Assembly (NCBI RefSeq): GCF_003013715.1
Contig: NC_072812.1
Coordinates: 868,001 to 932,000, forward strand
DNA from: Candidozyma auris
Taxonomy: Eukaryota; Ascomycota; Pichiomycetes; Serinales; Metschnikowiaceae
DNA: 64,000 nucleotides
Direction: 5' to 3'
Below, in pieces: positions 1 through 10,928 of this stretch. A program made the translations under genes and the position numbers. Positions within the stretch are counted from its first letter, which is position 1, and the number at the start of each line of letters is the position of its first letter. The notes below the pieces were generated by a model. It worked only from the letters and a program-made list of their open reading frames with translations, ran no database searches and was not told the DNA's origin.

Positions 1-157
1 AAGTTGGTACGACTACTGAACCACACCAGTAATCTTTAATCCGAAATGTTCGGTCATGTAATCTGATGGTTCCATGCCCATTCAAGTAAACCTTTGCGAA
101 TACAAGAGGTTTGCGATATTACAACCACGTCGCCTCGTTGTGTAATTATTGCAGCCA

Positions 158-1465
158 TTAGGCAGCACTCACTTTCACCTTCTTCCTATCTTCCTCTTCA
201 ATTTCGTTCTTTCTTTTGTTTGAAGCAGCCACTTCGAGCTCCCTCATGTTCTGCTTCTCACCATTCACCGTACGGAAGTACGGTTGGCACCTCCAGTAAG
301 GCACTTTCTTATAATGTCCACCCCAAGCCTCGGTGGGACCATCTATGATTTGATCTAGTTTCTCGATGTCCTCTTTTTCGTAAATCTTCGCCACGATCTC
401 TTCAACTTGTTGCACTATCTTTTCCCACTCTTCGAAAGGAGCACTCACGCTTGTCCGGCCAATGATTGGTCTTAATTCCTTGTGCACATTAAGAAACTCA
501 TACATGAGCTTGAAGAAGTGTGACTTCATGGCCACCCTCGATGCTTCTCCTGAACATTCCTTCACGATTTCAAAATACTCTCGCAAAAGCTTATCAACCC
601 TGGGAAATTGTTTCTCTTTGTCGTTGTCTTTGGTCCAGAAAACACCCGGGTTATATAAGTTTCCCTCGGCGGACATCACAGCGTCGCAGTTAACCTCGTC
701 TGTGCACCGCTTCAAGTCAGAAGGATATAATATATTGCCGTTGGCAAAGAATACCTGGTCTTTGGGAAGGTTGTCTCTCAAGTAGCGCAAGATGTTCCAG
801 TTTGCAAGCCCAGTCTTCTGGCCCTTCATGTCTCTGGTGCGGCCATGGATGGTGATGAATTGTGCGCCAGCAGAAAGCACCATTTTGGCATATTCCAAAC
901 TTTTCTCCCAATCATCATACACTCTTATCTTCGCAGTCACCGCACACTTGAGGTTCTTGTGGAGCTTATTGATCAACTTATACACCAAGTCCCAGTCGTC
1001 CATGAGGAACGCTCCGTAGTGCCCCTTTCTCGCTATTCCCTGCGGACACCCCAAATTTAGATCCACTGCGTCGCAGCGGTCTTCAACCAATTTAGCTGCT
1101 TGGAGTAGGTAATCTGGGTCGTTGGCACAGAACTGAACCACCAAAGGTCTGTCCTTTTCTGGGTCGCCGTCCATGTCCCCCCACATCTTCTTTCTATACT
1201 TCTCGTCTGTGGCAAATAGCCTTGCGTGAAACATGGGGGTGAAGCAGAGTTCGGCGCCGTATCTGCGGGAGAGGACTCTCCAAGCTAGTTCTGAGTGGTC
1301 CACCATGGGCGCCAACACTGTTTTGGGGCTGCCGATTTTCTCGTAGAGCTTGCGTCCTGATAGATTATCGGATGTCATGAAACTGTCTTCTTCTATCTGC
1401 AGATGTATGGTTTTTCTATCGTTATCAGTGAAAGGTGACAGGGACAGAATCTCTTCGATGCTCAT
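158..1465 (-). CDS. DUS1: tRNA-dihydrouridine(16/17) synthase, Dus1 type
   Basis: This enzyme reduces uridine to dihydrouridine in the D-loop of tRNAs (positions 16/17), using FMN and NADPH. The 435-residue protein shows the TIM-barrel start L-A-P-M-V-D about 55 residues in, the motif V-V-Q-F-C-A-N-D-P, the catalytic-cysteine loop N-L-G-C-P-Q-G, and the late barrel stretch F-A-N-G-N-I-L with D-A-V-M-S-A-E-G-N-L. These are diagnostic of Dus1 rather than Dus2-4, and the length is close to the roughly 420 residues of the S. cerevisiae protein. The first ATG of the frame is at 1465; the nine codons upstream of it begin with GTG and are not counted. A second ATG at 1378 would give a shorter N-terminus, so the start is slightly uncertain. 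A charged lysine-rich tail closes the protein. Its divergent neighbour lies outside the window, and the ADR1-type gene is in tandem upstream. Confidence 0.92.
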   Translation of the reverse strand: MSIEEILSLSPFTDNDRKTIHLQIEEDSFMTSDNLSGRKLYEKIGSPKTVLAPMVDHSELAWRVLSRRYGAELCFTPMFHARLFATDEKYRKKMWGDMDGDPEKDRPLVVQFCANDPDYLLQAAKLVEDRCDAVDLNLGCPQGIARKGHYGAFLMDDWDLVYKLINKLHKNLKCAVTAKIRVYDDWEKSLEYAKMVLSAGAQFITIHGRTRDMKGQKTGLANWNILRYLRDNLPKDQVFFANGNILYPSDLKRCTDEVNCDAVMSAEGNLYNPGVFWTKDNDKEKQFPRVDKLLREYFEIVKECSGEASRVAMKSHFFKLMYEFLNVHKELRPIIGRTSVSAPFEEWEKIVQQVEEIVAKIYEKEDIEKLDQIIDGPTEAWGGHYKKVPYWRCQPYFRTVNGEKQNMRELEVAASNKRKNEIEEEDRKKVKVSAA

Positions 1466-1734
1466 CTCAATTTTCTGAGGCGCATGCCTCACAAAAGACC
1501 ATATGGTAGCCTATGCAAGATACCAAAAAAGCATAGAAGCTCTCCCTCGGGACTTGTGTGTTCTCTTGAATTACACTACTATCCGCTTGATTATCATCAA
1601 GCTGCATTCTACAAGGGACGTTTACCTTGAAGACTTAATTTGCCTCGATTCCCAATTTCGCAGCCATTAATAATTACTACAAATCTTGATTTCTAGCATC
1701 TATTCGTGTCGTTTAAATAAATAAATATGTAACA

Positions 1735-4700
1735 TTAGTCTTTGTTATGGATAGCAACGTTCTTAAATGCTTCAGCGAATCCCATGGCTAATGGCCAAAG
1801 TGGAGCATCGGCAAGTATACGGACTCCAAGCCCAAGTACTTGCACTGAGAGCTTGCATTGACCGATCGCTTTATCGAAGTTCTCCATATCGTCGCTATTG
1901 GCAAAACCAATGGCTGTGTTCACATTAGTCTTGAACGACTTACTTAAGACAAAGTCGAACACTCCTTGTGACAGCTTGCGTAAAAATTCGGAATACGATT
2001 CTGAGTCTTCGTTTGGTGAGAGCGTTCTCTCAACAGTGGTCAACACAGCTTCACACTCAAGCCAGAACACTCTGTCCCGAACACTAAGCGTCCCTTGCTT
2101 CTCCAACGAGTGAAGGGCCTTCTGCAAAACCAACATGGCCGCAAAAATACAAGTAACAAAGAAAACTGGTGTTCTCACTGAAACCTGCTTGGAATCGCTA
2201 AGCAGAGAGATATTGTGAGCCCAAATACGTAAAATCTCCAATGCATGGGTTGCTGCTGCCTTTAAAGCATCTGCATCATCCTCAAGCCTGTTAAGAAGGT
2301 TTGACATCAGCATCCAATCCTTTTGAAGTACCTTTTCTGTCACTGGTGTGATGTTCACACACAATCTCAATCTTGCGAGTAAAAGAAGCGGCAAAATCAT
2401 TTGGAGTTCCTTGTGCTCATTAAGAAGGTGGCGATTGTAAGAATTTACCTTAAAAAAGCCGCCATTCTTTGCAAAGAGCACTTCCCATGATTCAAGAAGG
2501 TTTTCAAGTATTGGCTTGCTTCTAGTTCTCCATCTGAACAGACTCATATTTTCCCCGTGTGACTTCCACTCTTTTGATATCATCTCGTGAACAAACATTA
2601 AAAGAACCAACAATGTCTGGAATGGCAATTTCAGGCTAAGCGGGTATTGCTTTACTAGCTGTTGAAACAAGTCGTTGAGTCCTGTATTGTTCGTGAGCTT
2701 CACCAAATCCTTACTTTCAGACATCAAGTATCTGTGATACCAGTCACGAGAATTGTCGGCCTTGTAAAGGAGTTCATCAATACAGGGAGTGCCGCTCAAA
2801 AGTTCAGTACCGCTCATTGGCATTGGCGAACCCAAAAGACATGAGCGAATTACCTCAAGCTCATAGAAGCAAAGAATTGTCCTAATTCTCGTTTGAGCCA
2901 TGATAAAATAATCGTAGTTATTCTGTATTGTCCCGAGTTCAGTCTCGCTTTTAATCGCTGGGGGAGGAATCAAGAACTGGTCAAGTGGTCTGTGAAAGTT
3001 TGTGGATCTAATCAACCCAACCATGGAGTTCATTTGCTTCGTCGTGATTTCTAGCATGTTTGGCTCGTTGAGAAACATAGAGATGAATATATGAAGCACA
3101 AGGGATTGGTGAGCCATCAACGGAACCTTTCTCTGATGTAGCTTGTCTGCCGTCACTTCCTTCTCAAAGAAATTGTGAATATGATACTTGGACAAGTTGA
3201 AAAGTAATAAGGAATTCGAATCATGATAGGAGTAGAGAGCGCCAATAGCACACATCGAAAGTATCAACGGGATGTTTTCAAAATTGTCGACCATTGGGTT
3301 TCTTAAGGAAGGCATGTGGATGAAGGGGAAGTATGTGTTGAACTCGCTCTCGTAAAGTGACATATAAGAATTTAGATCATCTAATGGAGGGAATTGAGAG
3401 TCAGACATGTTGCTAATCAAAATGATCCTGTCTCTGAGCTCTTTCGTAACACAGTCTTGTTGAGGACCATCTCCAATGGTGAACTGGACTTTTGAAGATG
3501 GTGCTCGAGACATAGGCTGACTAAGTCTTCCTGTTTGAATATCAGCCACCTCTGCAGTGTTCACGAGACTTCTTTGCTTCACCAAGTCATCTTGCCTGTG
3601 CTTAAATAGAGTGAGGACCTCATCTGGCAGGTGATTGTTATTAAGATAAGGCATACTCATGAAGCCAGTTTCATGAGAGGCTTGTGGAAATTCTTGGGCG
3701 ACTGGGACGGCCATAATCTCATTGACCCAATCAAGATTCGCTGTGTCGTTCACAAAGCCCAACTTGGCTCTTTTGAAGTCCTTGTCTAAGGAGACTGAGG
3801 ATGACTTGTGTTTACGAATCTGCGGCTGTCTAGCAGCCTTAGATTTCGAGGCTTTATCGGAAGAGCTAGAGTCGGACTCTTTTGAATTATCCTTCTGTGG
3901 TGGCTGAACCAGCGAAGGACTACTGGATGAATGCTGTCCGTCCAAAGCACCACCGTTGTTTGTTGCGCCTAGTAAGTCCAGTTGGCCGTCTAAAGAGGTT
4001 GGAAGACCAAGGTTCAAAAGAGCATTGTCTTTGATGTAGTGGGGATGGCTGGGACTATTGAACTGGTGGATTTGACTTGTATAGTAATTCATATCGAACA
4101 TATCATTATTCCCAGCCAATTGAGATTCAGAAGGAATGGTGTTCAAGCGAGTTTGGAAGCCCTGGCGGCCCACAGACTGAGCCGAAGTTGGGTTCTTTGG
4201 TTGAAGCGTAGGATGTGTCAACTCCAAATCACTTGCGAGTTCCATGAAGTCACCCTTGTTAGCAACTTCATCGCCATACCAGTCAGCTAAGTTGCCAAAA
4301 TCAAGCGAAGAAAGACCTTTTGAGTCTATCTCTGCCGCTGTGTGTTGAGGTGTAGCAAATCCCACCTGCTGTGGTACATCAGCAAACTGATGGCTTTGTA
4401 TAGCGAGAGCATCTTTCAAATTGGTGTATGAAGCCCCGGACACGGCGGAAAATGATGCGTGTCTGTATTGTGGGTGACCGTTTTGCTCCAAATGTTGTAA
4501 GTGACTAAACTGTTTGAGGTTTGCTTTTGCTGTTTCGTCTGAAAAGTTCAGCAGCCAGTTTGATCCTACCTTCTTGTCCTTGAGGTCTGGAGAGTCGCCA
4601 GTGACAGGAGATGGCTGCTGAGTAATGGTGGATTGAGTGGGATCCACGGCATGAGAGGCTCTTCTGAGCTGTAGCTGAGTTGTTGTGCTATTCAAATTAG

Positions 4701-5328
4701 CCAAGGGTGTGTTGAGGCTCAGGTTAATATTAGGTGAGGGCATGTTGTGTTTGGGAAGTCCGTTGGCATCATAGGTACCATAGGCAGACAGAGACGATCT
4801 AAACTGAACGTTGTTACCCGTGGATGGAGAAGTTACCATATGTTTCGCTGGAGACAGTGCCGTCAGATTTGGCATTTGCATCCCCAAAGGAGACAGCGTC
4901 CTTGAGTCTGGTAACGGTGCTTTTGCGTGGGTGTTGTTATGTAATACGATGATATGATCGTTTGAAGGAGTGGACTGTGAAGACTCTGGCTGAGTCCCAT
5001 TGGAAGCTGGGGCAGAAGTTGGTGCATTGGGCAACAGGCTGCGTCTGCTTACCTGAGAATGTAATTTCTGTTGGTGTCTGAGCACCAAGTCCCTTCTGGC
5101 GAAGCAGCGGCCGCAAGCAGCACACTGAAAGGGCTTTTCGTTGGTGTGAGAGCGTTCATGACGTTTCAAATGCTCTAAACGGGCGAATCCTCGGGTGCAG
5201 ATGGTGCAAACATGGGGTCGAGGTTTGTCTGTTCTTATTTGGAGGGATTTTTTTGGGATGGGTTGGGTTGGGCCAGTGTAGGAAGAAACAGAGGGCGTCC
5301 GGCTTTTCGCAGGTGAGTTTGCAATCAT
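1735..5328 (-). CDS. ADR1: Adr1-type C2H2 zinc-finger transcription factor
   Basis: This is a DNA-binding activator of about 1197 residues. Two adjacent C2H2 fingers lie at residues 40-90 (C-x2-C...H-x3-H, then C-x2-C...H-x4-H, with the linker S-H-T-N-E-K-P). They match Adr1 closely, including the F-A-R-x-E-H-L-K-R-H and F-x-R-R-D-L helices. Around residue 225 there is an R-R-A-S motif (positions 4654-4665), at nearly the same place as the well-known PKA-regulated Ser230 of S. cerevisiae Adr1. The second half is mostly helical and resembles the fungal-specific regulatory (middle homology) domain; the centre is rich in Ser, Gln, Asn and Pro. In S. cerevisiae Adr1 activates alcohol, glycerol and fatty-acid use under glucose derepression; targets in this yeast may differ. 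The first ATG is at 5328 (the codon before it is TTG). A very long gene-free region lies upstream, typical of regulator genes. Confidence 0.75.
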   Translation of the reverse strand: MIANSPAKSRTPSVSSYTGPTQPIPKKSLQIRTDKPRPHVCTICTRGFARLEHLKRHERSHTNEKPFQCAACGRCFARRDLVLRHQQKLHSQVSRRSLLPNAPTSAPASNGTQPESSQSTPSNDHIIVLHNNTHAKAPLPDSRTLSPLGMQMPNLTALSPAKHMVTSPSTGNNVQFRSSLSAYGTYDANGLPKHNMPSPNINLSLNTPLANLNSTTTQLQLRRASHAVDPTQSTITQQPSPVTGDSPDLKDKKVGSNWLLNFSDETAKANLKQFSHLQHLEQNGHPQYRHASFSAVSGASYTNLKDALAIQSHQFADVPQQVGFATPQHTAAEIDSKGLSSLDFGNLADWYGDEVANKGDFMELASDLELTHPTLQPKNPTSAQSVGRQGFQTRLNTIPSESQLAGNNDMFDMNYYTSQIHQFNSPSHPHYIKDNALLNLGLPTSLDGQLDLLGATNNGGALDGQHSSSSPSLVQPPQKDNSKESDSSSSDKASKSKAARQPQIRKHKSSSVSLDKDFKRAKLGFVNDTANLDWVNEIMAVPVAQEFPQASHETGFMSMPYLNNNHLPDEVLTLFKHRQDDLVKQRSLVNTAEVADIQTGRLSQPMSRAPSSKVQFTIGDGPQQDCVTKELRDRIILISNMSDSQFPPLDDLNSYMSLYESEFNTYFPFIHMPSLRNPMVDNFENIPLILSMCAIGALYSYHDSNSLLLFNLSKYHIHNFFEKEVTADKLHQRKVPLMAHQSLVLHIFISMFLNEPNMLEITTKQMNSMVGLIRSTNFHRPLDQFLIPPPAIKSETELGTIQNNYDYFIMAQTRIRTILCFYELEVIRSCLLGSPMPMSGTELLSGTPCIDELLYKADNSRDWYHRYLMSESKDLVKLTNNTGLNDLFQQLVKQYPLSLKLPFQTLLVLLMFVHEMISKEWKSHGENMSLFRWRTRSKPILENLLESWEVLFAKNGGFFKVNSYNRHLLNEHKELQMILPLLLLARLRLCVNITPVTEKVLQKDWMLMSNLLNRLEDDADALKAAATHALEILRIWAHNISLLSDSKQVSVRTPVFFVTCIFAAMLVLQKALHSLEKQGTLSVRDRVFWLECEAVLTTVERTLSPNEDSESYSEFLRKLSQGVFDFVLSKSFKTNVNTAIGFANSDDMENFDKAIGQCKLSVQVLGLGVRILADAPLWPLAMGFAEAFKNVAIHNKD
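4654..4665 (-). other. Predicted PKA phosphorylation motif R-R-A-S within the ADR1-type protein
   Basis: The codons AGA AGA GCC TCT encode R-R-A-S at residues 222-225. The equivalent S. cerevisiae segment holds the classical cAMP-dependent kinase site Ser230, which sets Adr1 activity. Conservation of sequence and position is seen directly; conservation of regulation is inferred. Confidence 0.55.
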
Positions 5329-7830
5329 CAAGCTTGACTTTGCCGAATTCGAAGTTGTTTTGGCCTTCTATTGAATTTTTGTTTGACTTCACCGAATAGT
5401 GTTCAGAGTCGAGATCTGAAATTGGACAAGTGCGGGATATCGCTCGCACTCCACTAGGACAAGATTGGGGGACCGTTTGGAAGTGGTCCCTCGAAAAAAA
5501 GTAAGTTTTCGAACTCTAAAGATATAATGAAACCACCTCTTTCACTTGGGATGTGAGCTGGTGACAAATGTCGGACAAAGGGGGTCTATTGAAGAATGAA
5601 TGTAGGCTCAAACTGGGACCAATGACTAACGAGACACCGGAAAGCTGGAACACGGAATAAAAAAACGAAAACAGGTAGTGGTTTTGTAAAAGAATTTGGA
5701 TGATCGGCGAATATTCCGAAGAAATGAACAGAATCAAATAAATAAAAAAAGTCAACCGTTACCTCTTGTCAGCCAGCGAGGGATTGGACTTTTTTTCGTA
5801 GATGTTCTATGTTTAGCGAAATCCCCAGGTTTTATTCTTTCTTTTTGGGCCACTTTTGGCGTCAGTCAGTGCAAAGGAATACTGAACGGAAGCGTCTTCA
5901 AAAACGCACGCCTGTACAGCATCTGGTGAACAGGGCCAATCATCTCGGAGTTGTTAAGAAATGTGCAGGTCCTGGAGTCAGCGTTCGAGACACACCCACA
6001 GCTATCATTCATAAAATTTTATTAAAAATCTTTGATAGCAAAAACACGGCCTGGTTGAGACGCTAGCACGAATCTCCCAACTTTTTTCACCATCGGCCCG
6101 CAGCTCCCGGCTCCGTTGCGCCACCTCGAGCAGAAGTCCTTCTATAGCCAAATCCGGGGTAAAAAGTCCAGCAACAGTCTACTTTTTTTCTGTGCTCGCC
6201 AAGGTGCGTGACTCGAAAAAACAGACCACGTAGTAACCTGAAGAGGGCAAGCTCAAGAAAACAAGGACCCTGGCACCGCAAAATGAAATTGCCCTTTCAT
6301 AACCACATCTCTTAGACTTGCCGGATTTTTTCAATCTTTTTTAAAAAAAAATTCTGGTATTTTACTTTGGAATGCAACCCAAGCGTTCTAAGATCGCTTG
6401 CCCCCACAGGCTTAACTCAGGGGCCTGCTTGATTTTTTTTTCTGTGGGCCGGTCTCGCGAATTACGAGCTCGCACCGCTCTATGACTAAAACACGGCATT
6501 TGGCCCCCAATCATCCAGACGCCGACCAACCTGGAGGTGGGCCCCTTGAATGCATGGTTTTGTAAGCTGCTTCCATCGCATCCGCCGCCCGACTCCCGAA
6601 TTCGACCCACTTTGGGTAATGCGTTTGGGGGATACGAGCCCACAGAAGGTTTTGCAGCCATCGGTCGATTTTTTCTCGTTTTCTCACACCCGCCCGGGAA
6701 TTTGACCGCTGACGCCAAATCCCCCTTTCTGGTATTCGCCAGGAAGCCAATAGTTATTGTTGCTTGGGGTTCCAGAAGTACAACGATGTATGACCTCGAA
6801 TTTGCTGCCAGACGGGTTATGAGGTTTGTCAAAAGAGGATTGCTCGCTATTGTGTTTCAGCCAATGTCCTTCATACCACTACGAGGCGGTATTGCACGCA
6901 GATGTGTGCTAATTTGCCCGGCGCTCGGAGTTCTGCCCACCCGGTTCTTTAGCACTGTGTGGTTGCCCTTGGTGATAAGAGGCTTTGTCGTTGAGATCCC
7001 CCACGAGTCGAGGTGTTATCTAGACTGTTGTGTAGTGAGCGTTTCCTTATGACATCACCACGAGGACATAACGTCGGCCCGGGGGTGTTTCAACATCCCT
7101 TCTACTCACATCACAATACTGAGAAGCCCAACAATGTCTTCACGACCCTTTCTGCACTTTTCCTTTGCTCTCTCACTGTGTCCTCTTTAGGAATGTCCTC
7201 CTGCGAGTGATCATCTATATCGCGACATTGTCGTACTTCCTCTATCGCTGAGTTTGGCCTGTTTCAGTTGTCGATGACGAAGATTCGGCAGTATCACTTG
7301 GGCTTCCTGGCGATTCATATCCCTTCTTCATTTCAGGTTATTCGTGGTTTTCGTTGCAGAGTTCTTCCTCCTTGCCTTAGTCTGACTTACATTCATGGTT
7401 TCTAATTTGAGACAATAGAGCCGTAGTGGGGTCGACTCCCTATCTTGTCGGTTATACTTGACGCGTTCCAGTTGTTGATTCCAAGTCCGGGGTTCAGTCT
7501 TGGCTGCAAACTCGACAAGTGAATGTCTTTTCTTGGGGGCTATATCGGTAATCTGACCCCGAAACGATAAAGACATGTCTCTCCAAAGATTCTTGAGGTT
7601 CTTGGTACCCTAGATTGCTTGCTTTATATGCAACTTATTTACCGTGTTGAGTAAGGTGTTCTTTAAGTTAACAAATTAATCTGAATCCTGCAGATTTGGA
7701 ATTTTGAGCTTTTTTTGACTCAAGTTATGTGATTTATGGTGTATTTTGTTACGTAAAGCTATTTCCGATTTGGTACTGCGTCTCAATTCATAGAATCAAA
7801 CTTCGCATTTTCATACTAGAATCGAAAAAG
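5329..7830. other. 2.5 kb gene-free region upstream of the ADR1-type gene
   Basis: No conserved gene is recognised here. The flanks are AT-rich with A/T runs (for example near 6010-6030 and 6330-6360). The centre (about 6360-6900) is richer in G and C and holds only unconvincing open frames on both strands. Four CCAAT pentamers lie on the + strand, at 5619-5623, 5936-5940, 6747-6751 and 6861-6865; they could be Hap-complex sites but may be chance. The likeliest role is a long promoter and leader for the regulator gene. A non-coding RNA cannot be excluded. Confidence 0.5.
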
Positions 7831-7902
7831 GGGCACGTGGTCTAGTGGTATGATTCTCGCTTAGGGTGCGGGCGGTCCTGGGTTCGATTCCCAGCTTGCC
7901 CC
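7831..7902 (+). tRNA. tRNA-Pro(AGG)
   Basis: This 72-nt intronless tRNA has the eukaryotic A box (TGGTCTAGTGGT...) and B box (GGTTCGATTCC). The anticodon stem CTCGC/GCGGG closes the loop TTAGGGT, with anticodon AGG at 7863-7865. The acceptor GGGCACG pairs with the 3' strand apart from one mismatch at the sixth pair, which also occurs in the S. cerevisiae tRNA-Pro sequences I remember. A T-rich stretch follows (CTTTATTTTT), serving as Pol III terminator. It decodes CCU, and CCC by wobble after A34-to-inosine editing. Confidence 0.95.
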
Positions 7903-8160
7903 TTTATTTTTGCAACCACTGAAGCTTCTATCTTATGTGTGGGAAATCACTCGGTATAGGTTGTCGGTTTTACGACAAACATCTCATGTGATTGACCAAA
8001 CACTTAGAAATAACCGAAGGGGACCTTGAGAGTGTGTATTTCTTTTTGGCATATATACATGTCTATCATCGGGCTGGCAAAATGATGGTGAATGGCAAGC
8101 CCTACCTCTTTTTTTCTACCTTCGTAACGGTACAGTCGTCTTAACGAGCTTTGGAACGTT

Positions 8161-9111
8161 TCAAAGCTCTGCTTGTTTCTTTGACTCAGCGTACTGGCGA
8201 GCGTCTCGCAAAATTTCTGATTTCATCTTATAACCGTTCTGATCGGCATTGGGGAACACCTTGTCCACGACATCCTGCTTATATTGAGAAACAGCTTTCG
8301 TTGCATCTTCAAAGAACCGCATATACGGCTTGACAAACTTAGCGAGCTTGTAATTGTCTGGGTCGTTCATCTGGAGCATATCGGCGAGCACAAGTACTTG
8401 GCCCGAAACATATGGACCTGCTCCAATCCCCACCGTGGGAATCTTAACCGCCTCTGTTACAATGCCCGCTAGTTTATTGGGAACACACTCTACAATCATG
8501 CCAAAAGCACCGGCGTCCTCCAATGCCAACCCATCGTCGATGAGCTTACGAGCACTCTCAGCGCTATTGCCTTGTAGCTTGTACCCTCCAAGTGTATGAT
8601 GTTTTTGCGGCGTCAATCCAATGTGTCCCATAACAGGCACGCCAGCTCTTACAATTGCCCTCACGGTGTCAGCCATTTCCTGACCACCTTCAAGCTTCAC
8701 TGCCTGAGCCTTGCCGTATTTCACAACCTTGATGGCAGTTTCAACTGCCTGTTCTGTTGACTTCTCGTACGTTCCAAATGGCATGTCTGCCACAATGAAC
8801 GACGACTGGTTTCCTCGGTTCACTGCCCTCACATGGTATAACATCTCGTCAAGCTCGATCTCATTGGTGTCTGGATATCCAAGCGCCACCATCGCCAACG
8901 AGTCGCCCACAAGCGCAATATCTGCTTTGGCCTTGTCCACGATTTGTCCCGTAAGAAAGTCCCACGCAGTGACAACGGTGATGGGCTTTTTGGTCTCGTA
9001 TAGAGACCTGAGGTCAGTCAAGGTAGTTCGAGGAGTAGCTGTGTAGGAGGAGCGAACCACAGGCGCCACCGAGAACCGGCGGATCGCATGTAGCAGGCTT
9101 TTGAAAAACAT
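8161..9111 (-). CDS. ECM31: Ketopantoate hydroxymethyltransferase
   Basis: This PanB-family enzyme makes 2-dehydropantoate from 2-oxoisovalerate and 5,10-methylene-tetrahydrofolate, the first committed step toward pantothenate and coenzyme A. The 316-residue protein shows the family motifs: V-T-A-W-D near residue 48, the substrate loop G-D-S-L-A near 70, K-L-E-G-G near 140, G-H-I-G-L-T-P near 162, and the catalytic-glutamate stretch E-C-V-P followed by G-I-G-A-G. The first 25 residues are basic and lack acids, consistent with a mitochondrial targeting peptide, as expected for an enzyme that uses a branched-chain amino-acid intermediate. The start at 9111 is the first ATG. It is transcribed divergently from GLO1 across 356 bp. 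Confidence 0.93.
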   Translation of the reverse strand: MFFKSLLHAIRRFSVAPVVRSSYTATPRTTLTDLRSLYETKKPITVVTAWDFLTGQIVDKAKADIALVGDSLAMVALGYPDTNEIELDEMLYHVRAVNRGNQSSFIVADMPFGTYEKSTEQAVETAIKVVKYGKAQAVKLEGGQEMADTVRAIVRAGVPVMGHIGLTPQKHHTLGGYKLQGNSAESARKLIDDGLALEDAGAFGMIVECVPNKLAGIVTEAVKIPTVGIGAGPYVSGQVLVLADMLQMNDPDNYKLAKFVKPYMRFFEDATKAVSQYKQDVVDKVFPNADQNGYKMKSEILRDARQYAESKKQAEL

Positions 9112-9467
9112 GAAGATTTATGGAAGGATCTTGATGAAAGGATCGGTACGGCCGGAGATTAAGTTGCAAGGCCCTGCTTGAGTAGCGAGTTTTTCAGGCT
9201 TCGCGAGGGTTTCACAAGACCTCTTTAGGGTAGAAGAAAATGCAAGATATGCAAGAAGATACTGAAAGATCTTGACGCTGCTGCGCTTAGAGCAATATTC
9301 ACGTCGAAGTCAGGGACTTGGAGTTCAGTCAAGGTAATTGGATAAATTTGCTTAGTCATCGGGCCGGTCACGTGTGAGGGCTCCTAATATTCGAAAGCGT
9401 CTGTTTTTACTAGCCAGCTTAAGTCCACTAAGCCGGAAGCAGTCGAACACAAATCACCCCGATATCG
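9112..9467. other. Divergent ECM31/GLO1 promoter region
   Basis: This 356 bp spacer holds one palindromic E-box in Cbf1 context (9367-9374) near the GLO1 side. No other gene or repeat is seen. Confidence 0.6.
9367..9374. promoter_or_regulatory. Cbf1-like E-box GTCACGTG
   Basis: The octamer GTCACGTG matches the RTCACRTG consensus of Cbf1. It lies 94 bp upstream of the long GLO1 start. Function is inferred from motif and position only. Confidence 0.45.
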
Positions 9468-10583
9468 ATGTTCCGGAGTCCCATTGTCTCGAAGTGGGCG
9501 ATTTCCTCGCCTTGTAAACGATTTTTACCCACTAAACTCACCCGGTGTGCACCTGCTTATCTGCGCTCATATAAAGCAATCGCAAATCGAAACTTCTGTG
9601 CTACCCCATCCAAGTTGACAGAAATGGTGAAGATCGATGACTCGTTTGTGATGAACCACACCTGTATCAGGGTCAAGGACCCAAAGGTGTCGGTTGCTTT
9701 CTACGAAAAGAACTTTGGCATGAAGCTTCTCCAGAAATTCCCCTTCGAGAGCTTCACCTTGTACATGCTTGCCATTGATGATGGCTCTGGTACCAATTGG
9801 GCCTCAAGAGAAGGTGTGTTGGAATTGACTCATAACCATGGCACCGAGAATGATCCAGACTTTTCAGTAAACAATGGTAACGGTGCTGAAAACAGAGGCT
9901 TCGGACATATCTGTTTCTCCGTGGACAATATTGAGGCTGCTGAAAAGAAGTTGTTGGGCGACGGAATCAAGTTCCAAAAAAAGTTGAGCGACGGAAGACA
10001 GAAGAATATTGCTTTTGCTTTGGATCCTGATGGGTATTGGATTGAACTTATCGAGCATGGCAATGGCAAGAAATCAGACACTACAGACGCTACAACGTAC
10101 AAACTCAACCACTCGATGGTAAGAGTTAGAGATGCCGCTAAATCCCTTGATTTTTACAAGAAGGTGTTGGGCATGAAGCTTTTTGCCAAAAAAGAATTTG
10201 AGGCTGCCAAGTTCACATTATACTTCCTAGGCTACGACCACGACGGTTCACATATTCCTGAGGGAGAGCAGCCTCCATCAAGACAGTCCTCCCAGCAAGG
10301 TATTCTCGAGCTCACTCACAACTGGGGCACTAAGAGTGACCCCAACTTCCAAGGCTACCATAATGGCAACTCTACAGAGAACGGAGCCAAGCAGGGATAC
10401 GGCCATATCTGTGTAGCCTGCAAGGACCCAGGAGCTTTTTGCGAGCAGATAGAGAAGGAGTTTGGTGACTCCGTCACCTGGGCTGTTAAATGGAATCAGG
10501 GTAAGATGAAGAACTTGGCCTTTATCAGAGACCCTGATGGATACTCAATCGAGATCATTCCACTGGACATGTTTAGCAACTAG
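9468..10583 (+). CDS. GLO1: Glyoxalase I (lactoylglutathione lyase), two-domain, with mitochondrial extension
   Basis: This enzyme converts the methylglyoxal-glutathione hemithioacetal to S-lactoylglutathione. It is a fused tandem of two glyoxalase domains, about residues 60-195 and 205-368 of the long form, as in S. cerevisiae Glo1. Each repeat carries the H-S/T-x-x-R-V-x-D start, G-M-K-L, L-E-L-T-H-N, G-(F/Y)-G-H-I-C and D-P-D-G-Y-x-I-E-(L/I)-I motifs that supply metal-binding His/Glu. Two in-frame starts exist. The ATG at 9468 is in weak context (T at -3) and begins a 52-residue segment rich in Arg, Lys and Ser with no acid until its last residue, which looks like a mitochondrial presequence. 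The ATG at 9624 has G at -3 and +4 and gives a 319-residue form of usual length. Both are probably used. Confidence 0.93.
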   Translation: MFRSPIVSKWAISSPCKRFLPTKLTRCAPAYLRSYKAIANRNFCATPSKLTEMVKIDDSFVMNHTCIRVKDPKVSVAFYEKNFGMKLLQKFPFESFTLYMLAIDDGSGTNWASREGVLELTHNHGTENDPDFSVNNGNGAENRGFGHICFSVDNIEAAEKKLLGDGIKFQKKLSDGRQKNIAFALDPDGYWIELIEHGNGKKSDTTDATTYKLNHSMVRVRDAAKSLDFYKKVLGMKLFAKKEFEAAKFTLYFLGYDHDGSHIPEGEQPPSRQSSQQGILELTHNWGTKSDPNFQGYHNGNSTENGAKQGYGHICVACKDPGAFCEQIEKEFGDSVTWAVKWNQGKMKNLAFIRDPDGYSIEIIPLDMFSN

Positions 10584-10928
10584 GAACCCGGGCGAGAAAA
10601 AGCCCGCATGTAAAGAGGAGCCAGGGCTTACGTGTGAGATCGGATAGTCTATACATCAATTAAGTTTATGCTGTGCTCAATTGTAGGTTTGCACCCGTTA
10701 AGCTCCGTGATAGAAACGGTGCGCCGATTGAAGCCAAGCAGTAGACAATCGCACAGAAACAAGAGTACTTTGTACACTGGCTTACTCAGCAAGCATTTTA
10801 CCATTCTCTCAGTGAACTTGCTACATACTCCCACCCAAGGCTTGTCGTCTCTCAGGTCGTGCCCACTACACACTGTGGAGGAAGTTACCAGCAAAAGTGC
10901 GATAACTAATATCTGACTTTTCTTGCTA
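10584..10928. other. GLO1-glutaredoxin intergenic region
   Basis: This spacer between two co-oriented genes holds the GLO1 terminator and the glutaredoxin promoter. I see no clear TATA box, repeat or RNA gene; open frames here are short and unconserved. Confidence 0.5.

Noticed and set aside
6537..7052. 171-codon open frame in the region upstream of the ADR1-type gene
   Set aside because: It lies in GC-rich sequence with equally long frames on the other strand, and it shows no conserved motif.
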